Shown: positions 49,712 through 61,593 of the stretch, piece by piece
Position numbering within the stretch: the stretch's first letter is position 1
Layout of the letters: every line of letters begins with the position of its first letter
Assembly (NCBI GenBank): GCA_011032825.1
Contig: JAADJZ010000027.1
Coordinates: 1 to 64,000 of the forward strand
DNA: 64,000 nucleotides
Direction: 5' to 3'
Source of the DNA: Massariosphaeria phaeospora
Taxonomy: Eukaryota > Ascomycota > Dothideomycetes > Pleosporales
The notes under the pieces: model-generated
Told to the model about the DNA's origin: nothing
Database searches by the model: none
Seen by the model: only the letters and a program-made list of their open reading frames with translations
Position numbers and translations under genes: made by a program

Positions 49712-51253
49712 TCACGCTTTTTGCGTCTTCACTCTGGCCGGCCCCAGGCCCTTCCTAACCTCTTCCAACTGCTGCAGCCCCGTCTGCGGCGCGCCCTTGC
49801 GGATCCGCCGCTTCCCCGGCTGCAGCGAGTGCGTGCCGAGGAAGTCATCCATGATGCTGTCGAAATCGGAGCGGAGCTCTGGCGCTTGGCTAGCATTCGA
49901 CACGCCGCTCATGCCGGACATGTTGCTCATGCCGCTCATCTTACTGAGTCCAGACATCTTGCTCATGCCAGACAGCATGGATGCGTCGTCGGGGAACTCC
50001 ATGTCTTCTTCGGCGTCGGCGGCGTATTCTTCTTCGATCCGGTCGAAGCGCTGGTCGAGCAGTGTGAGGCCCTCGGTACGGTGGAGGGCGGACGAGGTCA
50101 TGGAGTAGCTCGATGTGGAAGTCAGTGCGCCTTTGCGCTTCTTCTTGCGGCCGGAGTTGGTGAGTGCAGAGGCGCCGCTGAGGATGGAAGAGGGTGCTTG
50201 GGAGGCGGCGATGGGTTTTGGGGGGGCAGCGGCGGCGGGCTTGGACGTTTTGGATTCGCTCTTGAAGTCTTTGAAAGCACGCATCCAGGGGGCTTCTCCT
50301 TCGGGGGCGGGAGCTGGAGCAGCGTCGGGGTGGGGAAGGGTCGAGGGGTCGGTCGGTGCGGAGAGATTGGGGGGTGGCGACGAGGCTTTGATTGTGTCGT
50401 CTGTTTCCCAGCCAGGATCCTCTTCGTCCTGGAGGTAGCGGTCCATGGCATTTTCAGAGGGGAAGTCGGTGTCTTCCCACTCTCGAGGGTCGAGCTCGAT
50501 GCCATCTCCTTGGGTAAGCTCGTTGAAGAGTACGTCTTCGTCGTCGACGTAAGCCTCGTCTTCGAGCGCTTCGAGGACTTCGCGGAGCCGCGGGTCCATG
50601 TCGGGCTGGAAGCCTGCGATTGCGTCGGGGACATTCTGCTGGTCCTGGTATGTCGTTCTGCGGACGAATTCCGAGGGCGCCAGGTCGCCGCCGAAGACAT
50701 CGCTTGCGCTTCGACTGATGCTGCTGCTCACACTAACGCCCGCGTCGCTCTGGCGGTCGCCGAGAGAGGCTGCCCGCAAGGCATCGGCCAGATCGAACTT
50801 CTCCTTGCCTTTGCCCTTCCTCTGGCTGGGCGCGTCAACCCAATACGCCTCTCCGCCCCCCGACCCCAGGTCTCGCATATGCTGCATGTAGTCGTACTCG
50901 GTGTCATCGTAGAAGACGCCGTGGTTGGCGGCCTCGCCTTCGTTCTGTCGGACTTGCAGGCCAAACTCGTCGTCGAGATCGCCCTTGCTCTTGACCTTGC
51001 TGTGCCCGGTGGCAGACGAGTATTGCGATGCGCGGGAGCTGGTGGCGGGCTCCGACGTCTGGCGCATATTGGAGGCGCCGACTTCAGTGAAGACCATCTC
51101 GGGCGCGTCGGCATCGTGGATGCGCGGATCATCTTGGGCGCGGTTGACGAGGCGGAAGTGGGAGGCCGTCTTCTTGTCGCTGGGGAGGGGTTAGCGGGGT
51201 ACTTGGGGTGGCAGAAGGACATGCAATACGTACATGAACTTACGGCGTGGCAT
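49712..51253 (-). CDS. LTV1: 40S ribosome assembly factor Ltv1
   Basis: Two exons, 51253-51234 (20 nt) and 51179-49712, give 495 aa. The 54-nt intron has GTACGT/CAG ends. The splice yields MPRRKFIDKKTASHFRLVNR, the diagnostic Ltv1 N-terminus, followed by DPRIHDADAPEMVF. Further family blocks are GVFYDDTEYDYMQHMRDLG near residue 100, LDDEFGLQVRQNEGEA, LREVLEALEDEAYVDDEDVLFNEL near 210 and a basic C-terminal region with KRRIRKGAPQTGLQQLEEVRKGLGPARVKTQKA. A short repeat of the type SGMSKMSGLSKM lies near residue 430. Ltv1 binds the 40S head with Enp1 and uS3 and leaves on phosphorylation during late cytoplasmic maturation. It is divergent to LSG1, another ribosome assembly gene. Confidence 0.93.
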
Positions 51254-51499
51254 TATGGCGGCTGTGAATAGCCTGGAGCAGCTGTAGATTGCGATCGAGG
51301 GGTGGCAGATGGAGAGGAGTGTCGCTGACAAAACGAGGATGCTCACCCAGCGGCCAGAAAATTAGGCGAGACGAGGAGGGGTGAATGACGTGGGGCAGAT
51401 GCCGCAGCATTTTCAACGCCAACGCCTCTGGCCAGTCATCACGCTCACTCCTCCACGCCCGGACACAACACCACCGAACACACGACTGCAACTGCCAAA
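51254..51499. promoter_or_regulatory. 246-bp shared promoter of LTV1 and LSG1
   Basis: Two ribosome-assembly genes are read outward from here. A CRE-like TGACGTGG lies near 51387 and a short AGAAAATTAG patch near 51355. No factor assignment is possible from sequence alone. Confidence 0.6.
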
Positions 51500-53560
51500 A
51501 TGGTCCTCGCAAAGTCCAAGAAGAGCGTCGGGCTGGGCAACAGCCTGATGAACGACAGGTTCGGCAAGGGCAAGGGGTCGGACATGCGGCGGGGCAACTT
51601 CCAGCAGGGCATCCAGCGGACGGACCAAAATGGCGATGTGGTACGTTGCAAGTGCAGGTAGATGGTCGCGAGCATCACGGTTGACAAGCCGCAGTACATC
51701 ACGAACCCCTCCAAGGAAGCAGCCTGGGTGAAGATGCGATCTGTCACCGAGCAAGGCGCCCTGGACGAGTTCCTGTCGACCGCTGAACTTGCCGGCACCG
51801 ACTTCACCGCCGAGAAGCTCAACAACGTCCAGATCATCCACAAGGACCAGAAGAATCCATACCTGCTGTCCGCAGCAGAGGAGCGCGCAGCGACCCGTAA
51901 ACACCGCGAGAACAGGACGCGCCTGACAGTGCCGAGGAGACCGCAGTGGAACGACAAGACGACGCCGCAGGAGCTGGACATGCGCGAGCGGGAGTCGCTG
52001 CTGCTGTGGCGAAGGGGACTAGCCGAGTTGCAGGAGAACAACGACCTCCTCATGACTCCCTTCGAGCGCAATCTCGAGGTCTGGAGGCAGTTGTGGCGAG
52101 TCATCGAGAGATCCGACCTCGTGGTGCAGATTGTGGATGCGCGCAATCCGCTGCTTTTCCGCTCTGAGGATTTGGAAAAGTATGTCAAAGAGGTAGATCC
52201 GAAGAAGAACAATCTGCTGCTAGTCAACAAAGCCGACATGATGACGCTAGAGCAGCGACAGGCCTGGGCGGATTATTTCGTACAGGCTGGCATCAACTTC
52301 AAGTTCTTCTCGGCTGAGCTGGCCAAGGAGATGAACGAGGCTAGGGCACTGGAAGAGGGCTCTGAGTCGGACAGCTACTCGGACGACGATGACGACGAGG
52401 AAACTGACAGTGAGGGTGAGGATTTAGCAAACGAAGCCGGCAAAATCAACATTCAAGACGGAGTGAAAGACCACGAGGAACGGGCAGATGAGGACACTGC
52501 TGGCGCTTCTGCGGAGGGCGTACCACTCACAGATGAGGAGGAACTGACGCGAATATTGACGACCGACGAGCTCGAGGCGTTGTTTCTTGCGCATGCTCCT
52601 GATGTTGATACTGGACCTGATGGCGCCACTCGCAAGACTCAGATTGGTCTCGTTGGTTATCCTAATGTCGGAAAGTCTTCAACAATCAACGCACTGATCG
52701 GTTCCAAGAAAGTTTCGGTTTCTGCAACACCTGGAAAGACTAAGCACTTCCAAACTATTCACTTCAGCGAGCAAGTCATCCTTTGCGATTGCCCTGGTCT
52801 AGTGTTTCCCAATTTCGCAACTACTAAAGCTGAGCTCGTGTGCTCGGGTGTATTACCCATTGACCAGCTGCGTGAATACACTGGCCCCGCGGGACTTGTA
52901 GCTCAACGCATACCTAAGGCTTTTCTTGAGACCATCTATGGCATGAAGATTGACGTGCGTCCACTTGAAGAAGGCGGCACGGGCACTCCCACGTCGGAGG
53001 AAATTCTGCGGGCATACGCTACTGCTAGGGGTTTCTCTACTCAAGGCTTAGGACAACCGGACGAGTCAAGAGCAGCACGATATGTGCTCAAAGACTACGT
53101 GAAGGGGAAGCTGCTTTTCTGTCACCCACCGCCCACAGAGCCACCAGTCGACCCGAAATACTTCAACCGCGAGCTCTACGACCTCAACCATCTGCCCGCG
53201 AAACGTCGCGCCAATCTCGCATCGCTAGCCGCAACTTCGTCTCTTGCCGGGTTTGAGGATGCGTCGCTAATGGACGCCGAGGAAGACACTGTTCCCACGA
53301 CCGGAGCACCTCTCCGCGGCGAGAAAACTTCGAGGCTAGACAAGAGATTCTTTGCTCCCGGACAAGGTACTGGGCATGTCAGCAGGCCATTCCATTACCA
53401 GTACAGTGAGCAGGGTAAACAGCTGAGCGGCAGGAAACTCGATACCATGTTGGCGATGGAGAAGGATGTCGATCCGAGCGAGTTGAAGCTGCAGAATAGC
53501 AAGAAGCATTTCAAAGCAAACAAAAAGAGGGCGAAGAAAGTAAAATCAGAGTATGATTAG
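51500..53560 (+). CDS. LSG1: Cytoplasmic 60S maturation GTPase Lsg1
   Basis: Two exons, 51500-51640 and 51695-53560, give 668 aa. The 54-nt intron has GTACGT/CAG ends. The start MVLAKSKKSVGLGNSLMNDRF is family-typical. The GTPase is circularly permuted: VVQIVDARNPLLFRSEDLE, then G4 (LLVNKADMM) near residue 240, an acidic linker (DSYSDDDDDEETDSEGED), then G1 (VGYPNVGKSSTINALIG) near 395, G2 (SVSATPGKTKHFQTI) and G3 (LCDCPGLVFPN). The C-terminus is basic (KKHFKANKKRAKKVKSEYD). Lsg1 releases the export adaptor Nmd3 from pre-60S subunits late in maturation. All nucleotide-binding motifs are intact. Confidence 0.96.
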
Positions 53561-54184
53561 GATACATTGATCACAGGCTTGGTGGCATTCTGAAGAGGTC
53601 TTGGCTAGAAATGAATTATGGGGTCATTACAGTAGCCTGTCTCTGTCTCAAGTCTCTAGGTTTATTGCACGTGGCTTGCAAATATGTTCATTTCCTTTCC
53701 ATGTGTCTCTCGCTGTGCTTGACGCTATGATATATCTCCAAATTCATGTTAAATCATCAAATGCACTCTTGACGGTGATACCTTGTCGAATCAATACGAA
53801 TCGTATGATGTTGCGCATGGAACTAGATGTGCTCTACGACATTCTTTGACTATTCGTATTAAGTTGATACTAGTCGTCCACTTTGGCCCATGGGCTTGGC
53901 GAGAAGACAGCCTTAGCATGTATTCGGTCCAGGATGAAGTGAGGCTGTCCAACACAAAACAATCTGCCCACAATGCGGGATCCCATGTACGTCCACGTTG
54001 TTAAGTTATCTACCCAAATTCGCTTTCGCTTGCATGAGGGTGCAATCCTCGAGGTCGTGGAATCGCTACACGCACCAACAATAACAAAGATAATGATAGA
54101 AATATAAGATTGGATGACTCGGACTGGGTGATTATTTTGTTGGATCCCAGGTGACGTTTTGAATCCGAGGCTTGGGATTTGTCT

Positions 54185-54425
54185 TTTACGGAAACGGAAT
54201 CTCTAGAACTAAAGAGATGAATCCGCGCGCCTCTAAAAGGATCATCTATTATCTAATGCAGCAATATAACTATAGAAGGCTACAATTTTATATACAGCGC
54301 TTACTTAATTCTACAAGACGTACTATAAAATCTAAGTAGTAGATAGGGCTTTAGTTACAGAGTTAGGTAGTATAACGTAGCGTGTTCAAACTTCAGCCTT
54401 GGTTCCGGAGATCCCGTTTCCGCAA
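54185..54425. mobile_element. Short TIR element (MITE-like) with AT-rich interior
   Basis: The left end TTTACGGAAACGGAATCTC continuing to AGAACTAAAG (54185-54214) is the inverse of CCTTGGTTCCGGAGATCCCG continuing to TTTCCGCAA (54397-54425). Differences are transitions only. The interior 54230-54390 is strongly AT-rich with TA words, in contrast to its surroundings. At 241 bp it encodes nothing. A clear target duplication is not visible. Confidence 0.75.
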
Positions 54426-56132
54426 GAAATTTGTTGCAAGCCATGCATCCCGAAGCTACGGAGCCGATTTACTGGGGACAGGCGGCCATATAGTAGTTAC
54501 GAGCTCAAAGTAGCGAGATCGGCTTATCGAGTGCTGTGCTGTGTAATTCATCTGGAGAAACCGGGTGCATCGTGCTCGACATGATTCGCTGAACTAAGCC
54601 TCCACTATTCCGGGTTGCAGCATTGGAGCCAGGTCGAGGTCGATTGAGGGTGGTATGCGTGCTGCAACCTCCCTTACTACATATATAGATGTTGAGCTTT
54701 TGGTGCAATGTTGCAGAATATGCAGGACATGGTGTGGGTTCACCCGAAGCATAAACGCAACGTGCTTTGCTCATCCTCGTTTGCCTATCAGAGTAAATTA
54801 GCAACTTAGTATTGATTGACCTCAGCGTGACGGAGACGAAGTTTCCGAGTACCACTCGAACCTCGTGCTGCATGCTTGAGGCCTATGCATCGGAGATTTG
54901 GGGCAACATAGTCGCATAAGTTCAACTCTACAGGTGGAAGTCCTGCAACAGAGTCCTTTGAGCAACTTGTCCCACCCAGGTACTCGACCGAAACTCGTCG
55001 CAATTAACAAGAGAAGCAAGTTCGGGTCACAGCAGATAGTATGCTGTCACGCAACGGCAACGGCCCCGGGCTGACATCTGTCGATAAGCGTCTGAGGTTG
55101 CGGCCGATGTCGGTAATTGATGTACAGACAGGCCCAGCTCTTTCATATGGATACACATGGAACCATTCACAACGGAGGTGCGTTCGGCTCGGCCCGAGAA
55201 AGGATAGTGATGATGCAGCTCGTGTGCTGACACTTAAGCTGGATACTACAGCACTGTCGAAGGTGAAAGGTGTTACCCGAACATGTTCGGATGGCGAGGC
55301 TGGCTCTTGGGTAGGACGGCGGTATGCGGTACTCACGCCTTCATGCCGGCGTTTCAGGCGGTCGAGTATCTTGTTTGCGGTGTAACATGGCCATGGCTAG
55401 GTACAAGTAAAAGCAAAAGGTCCTCCATAAGGCTGAGGCGCAGAGCACTCGGCTGATTGGACGTGCTTACGCATCGAGGGACGGCGAAGGACTTGGTTCC
55501 GCGCGAATCAGAGGTGGTAGTTTCCACAAACTGACCCTGGGCGACGAAAGGGGCGTTGAGGACGGGTCAAGCTGCACGACATATGATTGCATCTCCCAGC
55601 GCTCCGTTTTGCTTACTCGGCGATGCCAGCAAAGCGTAGCGGCAGCATGCGTCCGAGATGCAGTCGCAAGCAGAAGATAGTCGGAGCGGCGCGGTCCTCT
55701 CCAGCGCTGGGCCACCAATCCGCACATGGACGTGTGTTGGACGTGTCAGGAGGATGGGCATGCAGTCCTCCCGCCACGATTCCGTCACGGAGCTTGAGCT
55801 GCAGTCGTTGTCAGACCGGCCGGCCCGGAGCTAGCATCACGTGGCCCACAAGCTCTGTGCGATGCTTGCCGATGGCGAGTGTGATTGGGGCTGCACGCCA
55901 CGAAGCGACTCGTATGAGCTGCAGGTTGACGTACAGAGGATATATCGCGCTTCAGCGTGCCGTGTGCCTGACCACGCAAGTGTTTCAGCGAGCCGTGGAG
56001 GGACCTGAAAGAGCGTGATGCATCGCCGTCGCGCGCAGTCTTGCCAATTAATCTGAGGGGACGGCGGTGCCCGGCTTGTGCGCATTGCTCCAGCGCAGTT
56101 GCTGCTCCAGCTCTGCACGTGCTGCGACACCA

Positions 56133-56146
56133 GGGGGGGGGGGGGG
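56133..56146 (+). repeat. Run of 14 G
   Basis: A homopolymer of 14 guanines. Its length may be inaccurate in sequencing. Confidence 0.8.
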
Positions 56147-56658
56147 ATGTATGTCGGTCGTCTGCAGGTCTGGCTCGATGCGTCCTAAGAGCTGCAGCAT
56201 CTGAAGTTTCTGGTGCAACGCGCCCAGCGAGAGCCGTGGTCCACCGTCCACTGCGGCTTGTCGGGGGCTCGACACCCGGCGATAGCGGCGCCGATTGCTG
56301 GCCAGGAACCGGAGCGTGTCGCGCTGCTGCTGGACGGCAGCACACACCTGCTGGCTGAGGGGGAGCGCAACACGGAGAGAAGTGGCGGCTCTACAAGTAC
56401 AGCGGGCACAGGCACGGCAGGGTGATGCTGGCTGGTCCGGGCGGAGGGCATGGGCTATCAAAAGCGGGCAGGACGGGGTCCCAAGGCCAGGGCGAGCATA
56501 AACGCAGATGTGATCAGGTGGTGTTTGTCGGTGACTCGGTAGGCGCGGGCAGAGCTGCGGAGGTGGCCAGACATTATGACAGAGACGAGAACTCGCAGCG
56601 CTATGATTGACGGGCTGCGGTGCGGATTTCAAACCGCTGCTGTGATTGCTCAGCGAGC

Positions 56659-56690
56659 CGTCGCCGTCGCCGTCGCCGTCGCCGTCACCG
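56659..56690 (+). repeat. GTCGCC microsatellite
   Basis: About five copies of GTCGCC, the last with one change. Confidence 0.85.
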
Positions 56691-58135
56691 TGCGAAGTGC
56701 GAAGGGGTGTGAAGACGGGCAGCACAACAATTTGGACCATGTCGCCGTTCATGACAGCGTTCGCAAGCCACGCCCGGCAGCTGGGTCGGGCACCGCCCTG
56801 TCATGTAATTCGTTTCCGATCGATGCGCACCTAGGTAAGCCTACCTAGGTATCCTCTCACCCACAAGCCGTACCTATACAATATCCAGTATGCTATATAC
56901 AATAGGGCTTTGTAAAGACAGAAGTAGACTACTTCCCTGTTGCTAAAACCTCCTAGGCTGTCAAAAGGATCGCGAAGTCTTCTATAATATCGGCAATGAA
57001 CTCTGCTAGGGAGGTGGGGGCCGCTTCGCTGGGTCTGGTGGTGAAGGAGACGCTCACGTGCAGGGCCCTCATTTCCACAGCCCGCGATGGGATGGGATGG
57101 ACGGCTCAGGAACGGCGACGCAGGCCACGCCATGTACCTGTACGGGCGCGGTATGGTGTGCACTGTACCTGATGGTGTGTACTGTTCCTGTACGGGCGCG
57201 GTCTACGGCAGCCTGTCGCCTGTCGCCTGCGTGGTGGGTTGGGAAAGCGCGGGCTGCCTCGCGTCCAGGTCTGATGTCGAGCAGACGCGGCGGCGGTGTT
57301 GCCAGGAGTGGTGTGCAGCAACAATTGCAGCCCTCTGTCGACCGTCTGATGCCACCAACTAACCACCCGCCCTGTGTCCTTGCCTGTGTCCTTGACTGTA
57401 CTCCCGCAAACCGCAAACCGCCCGTCCGTCGTCGTCTGTTGCCCCCGCGGCTGGCCTGCTTGTCAGAGAGCCTCCCCAGCCTGCCCGCTCCGCTCACCTG
57501 CCCCGTCCTCTCCGCCCACCGGCGCCCGTCCGAGCGCTGCACTGCCGCCCGCTGCACTGCGCTGCACGGCACTCCAGAGACAGCATCACGGTGCTGGTGC
57601 TGGTGCTGTTGTTGGCGAGCTGACGCGCGCGAAGCAACAAAAAGGTCACATGCGAAACTAAAGGAAGCCTGCCCAGGTGCCCCGCCCTACGCCCGCCATT
57701 CCCCATCATCATCTCGCTCTTCCACTCCCAGCCCAGCCCGCCCCAACGTCAATTGTCCATTGTCAATTCCCCCGTCTCTTCACTCTCCTCTGCCGCCCGT
57801 CCTGCCGCCCGCCCCAGCGCCGCCTTCACCCCCCCGCTGCGTGCTGCCTGCTGCGTGCTGCCTGCCTCGTTAGCGACCCCCCAAAGCCACAGCAAGCTGC
57901 CACCACCTCAACAGCATCTGAAAACCTCACACCTGCTGGCTGCCTCCTCCACGCCACACACGACCGCTCCACTCTCTGCCCTCGTTGCGCCCCCCTCGTC
58001 CGCCTCCTCACCACGGCTCTTCCTACACCGGCGAAGCGCTCTCCTCTCCGTCTGCTCCACCCCAGCCCGCTCTTCTGTCGATAGCAATCCGCGCGCTTGG
58101 CGGACCCCCTCCTCGACGCTCCTCCCCCCCAAATT

Positions 58136-59640
58136 ATGACCCAGAACCGGCCATCGGCCTTCTCGTCTCTGAGAATGGGTGGTGAGCACCCCCGCGCCGC
58201 TGCCGCCGTCGTGGCCCATGCTAACAAAGCCGTAGAGGTCATCCGCGAGAAAGTGCAGGACGGCGAGACGGGCGAATACAAAGACCTGGCGTACACACAA
58301 TGCAAAATCGTCGGCAATGGCTCGTTTGGCGTCGTTTTCCAGACCAAGTTGTCGCCCAGCGGCGAGGACGCGGCCATCAAGAGAGTGCTCCAGGACAAGC
58401 GCTTCAAGGTGGGCGAACCCTTGTGCGCACGCCCATTCGCCAGCTAACTCGGAGCAGAACCGCGAGCTGCAGATAATGCGCATCGTCCGCCACCCCAACA
58501 TCGTCGAACTCAAAGCCTTCTTCTACAACAATGGCGAGCGTGTAGGTATCCCCCAAACCCGCTGTCGTGGCCGTGCAGCTAACTGTTTCAGCCACAGAAG
58601 GACGAAGTCTACCTCAACCTTGTACTCGAGTATGTCCCAGAGACTGTGTATCGCGCATCACGTTATTTCAACAAGATGAAGACGGTCATGCCCATCCTGG
58701 AAGTCAAGCTCTACATCTACCAGCTGTTCCGTTCGCTCGCATACATACACTCGCAAGGCATCTGCCACAGGGACATCAAACCCCAGAATTTGCTGCTTGA
58801 TCCGGCCACCGGCGTGTTGAAGCTATGCGACTTCGGCAGTGCAAAGATTTTGGTGGAAAACGAGCCCAACGTCTCGTACATCTGCTCTAGATACTATCGA
58901 GCACCGGAGCTCATCTTTGGAGCGACCAATTACACCACCAAGATTGGTACGTCATTTTGAGGCCCTGACGCTATAATTCGCTAACCAATAACTTTCAGAC
59001 GTCTGGTCCACTGGTTGTGTAATGGCCGAGCTAATGCTTGGACAGCCGTTGTTCCCCGGTGAGTCGGGCATTGACCAACTCGTTGAGATCATCAAGGTCC
59101 TGGGAACGCCCACTCGTGATCAGATTCGCACCATGAATCCCAATTACATGGAGCACAAGTTCCCACAGATCAAACCACACCCGTTTCATAAGGTAAGCAT
59201 TGGTGCGCTCGCCTCTTGTTCCATTATACTCACCCTTCCTTTCGCAGGTGTTCCGGAAGGCGGATCCTAGCGCAATTGATCTTATCTCGAAGTTGCTGGA
59301 ATACACCCCGACTCAGCGTCTGTCTGCCATTGAAGCTATGGTGCAGCCGTTTTTCGATGAGCTGAGGGAGCCGAGCACGCGTCTACCCGACTCTCGCCAT
59401 CCCAATGGGGCTACACGGGATCTTCCCACCTTGTTCAACTTCACGCTGCATGGCAAGTATTCCGGCTCCATGTGTTGGTATTCAGTCTAACGGTTTGTAG
59501 AACTATCGATCGCGCCTCCACTCAACCCGCAGCTCGTCCCGCAACACGTTCGAGCCGGTCTAGTCGCGCGTGGTCTAGATTACGAGTCACCGAACTTCAA
59601 GCCATTGACCAAGGACCAGATGATGGCGCGGTTGGATTAA
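58136..59640 (+). CDS. GSK3: Glycogen synthase kinase 3 (GSK3/shaggy)
   Basis: Six exons (58136-58408, 58458-58541, 58598-58946, 58999-59192, 59248-59452, 59501-59640) give 414 aa. The last intron (59453-59500) has a GC donor (GCAAGT) and a TAG acceptor; only this join gives the conserved FNFTLHELSIAP. Kinase motifs: [57 protein letters not shown], and [18 protein letters not shown] with the activating Tyr of the GSK3 loop. [38 protein letters not shown] and PFFDELREP follow. GSK3 phosphorylates primed substrates and controls growth, stress response and morphogenesis in fungi. ATG 58136 was chosen since [11 protein letters not shown] matches fungal relatives; 58097 is an in-frame alternative. 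Confidence 0.96.
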
Positions 59641-61593
59641 AAAGCCGCGGTTGCACGCGAAACGAAGTCATGTCTGTTTACCGGCGCGGCATTGGGTTCT
59701 CTCCGCTTTAGGAACGAAGATATTCCGGCTGGGGGTAACTTTGGGAGTGTCATTTCGGCGTCAGCTTCCGAGCTTCCTGGGTGGTCCGACTTGGACGCCC
59801 CTTTCCCGCGGACTCTATGCTCGTCCGAACATGAACCGGACGTCATTCACACTGTAGAGAATGGCTTTGATTTGCTTTCCTTCGGAATCTTTAGCCTGCC
59901 CCGTGCAATCAAGGCTAGCCTGGCAGGCGCGGTAGATGTATTTCTTTTCCCCTTTCTTCCTCTGGGCAGCGAGCAGATGATTGCAATGAGGGAATGACGA
60001 TTGACAAAAGTCAGGCACGTCTGGCAAAACATCTTAGGATGGGTTTCGGAGCTCAAGGGCACGCATTCGCTGAGAATGTGTTCATTTGCATGTCGGTGTT
60101 TTCATTGATTCTTTTGCTGCACATGGTGAGAAGCTCCTTTGGCTGTCAGGGGTGTTGTGGGTTTCCCGAGCGGGACCAGCATGCACCCCAACAGCACTTG
60201 AGCGAAGGAGATGGCGGATTAGTTTGCCTGGGTAGTTCTAGAGCGGGGCATTCCTCGGGAAGAAGTCAGAGGTGAGCAGGAATTCACACTGGCGCACGAC
60301 TCTTATATGCTATTTTCTTCAGCCAGCGGTGGCTTTGTTCTATGCTAAGTAGACTCTCTTCTTCCATTCTTCCACGTCCGTCTTATGGTGTGTTGTGGTG
60401 CCCCAGTTCAAGTGGCCATGGCTGCGTTTCTCCTCCACGCTTTCTCTTGGCATGCCCTTTTCACGCCACTTTCAGCAGAAGACTGGTTTGTTTTGAGGCA
60501 GGCGATGTATTCGCTGATGGTAGTACTGATATGTAGCTATTCTCCCCTCGGCTCTTTGGGTTTGTTAACTATCTCGCTATACCATTCTTAGATTCATGTG
60601 GTATATATGTGCTATAAGAGGTACATCACATCTGAGGTTCCCACATGCTCCAAACGCGACAAAGGGTCTAGTATACTAGACGAACATGTGTGTGCCTATA
60701 TAGATCTAGTGTATCGACTGTGCAGGTCAACGTGAATGAGTCTACGAAGAGTTTGGTTAAATGGCTAGTAGAACTGAGTTGCATGTTTGCGACTTCTAGT
60801 TTCCTTCTAAACTTGAAGGTAAAGGCGTTGGGAGAGCTGTGGAGTGAGCCAAGCGTGGAGGCTTTTACTGCTTTACTTCGAGATCTCCTTTCCACCCGCT
60901 TCCACCATTGATCCACTGAGGGTATAAAGCTCCACCAAGAAGTTGTTGATTCGCGCCCTTCATCCCTCTACTTCTCCAGCAGAGTAAGTTCGGACACCTC
61001 TTTTCCGTGAATCTCTCGCCTCGAGGCTGGAGAGACATCGTTATCCCAGTGAAGTAGCTCGGATTGTCTCCTCAACGCCTGAAAGCGCCCTCCTAAGCAA
61101 TTGAAGACACCCAAACGAGTCAAGAATCGCGACCAGTGAGCATACCGGGGACGTTGACAGTACCACGACGGTGGCCATGGAACCGTTCTTTGGCGGCGCC
61201 ATGCATCCAGGCAGAATGGAGATGTTGGACGACTTCAAAGAAACGGCGGAGCCCATGCCGTCTGCCGAAGAAGATGTCGTGATGTGGCTGCGCCAAGAGA
61301 ACAGCCCGGGCCGCATTGGGCTAGCCGGGCCGCCCGCGCCAGAAGCCAGCTGCAACATCAAGCTCGACACAGCTCTACCTTCACAAAACTCCATCAGGCC
61401 AACTCCGGCACCGCGCGCCGCTGGTCGAATCGACAGCTTCCGCTTTCCCCGTTCTGCTGATAGCTGCTCTAGATACCAGTCTCGCGCCGGCTCGCCGCGT
61501 CCACGCGCCGACCACTACAGCCCTCCGCCTCGGCGACACTCTCAGGACTACGGTTCCGCGAGCGAACTACCACGAGCCGTCTCTGTCGCAAGC
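59641..61593. other. 3' region of GSK3 and promoter/leader of CBC1
   Basis: No gene is supported up to 61170. From 61171 an open frame of 141 codons runs in phase into CBC1 and could be an N-terminal extension or leader sequence. Confidence 0.5.

Larger units (their letters stand above)
53561..58135. other. Gene-poor 4.6 kb between LSG1 and GSK3
   Basis: It contains a RIPped MITE (54185-54425), a G run and a GTCGCC microsatellite. Many long overlapping frames occur in GC-rich 55,000-58,100, but none shows a domain. The last kilobase before 58136 is pyrimidine-rich and probably a long 5' leader of GSK3. Confidence 0.5.

Noticed and set aside
49703..51271. 522-codon plus-strand frame
   Set aside because: Antisense to LTV1, whose conserved start and blocks are unmistakable; the Gly/Val/Arg-rich product is a composition artefact.
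57137..57211. Two copies of CCTGTACGGGCGCGGT 49 bp apart
   Set aside because: Only two copies with little shared flanking sequence; too little to call a functional repeat.
55004..58000. Several frames of 100-270 codons before GSK3
   Set aside because: Overlapping on both strands, low complexity and no motifs; better explained by base composition and a long GSK3 leader.
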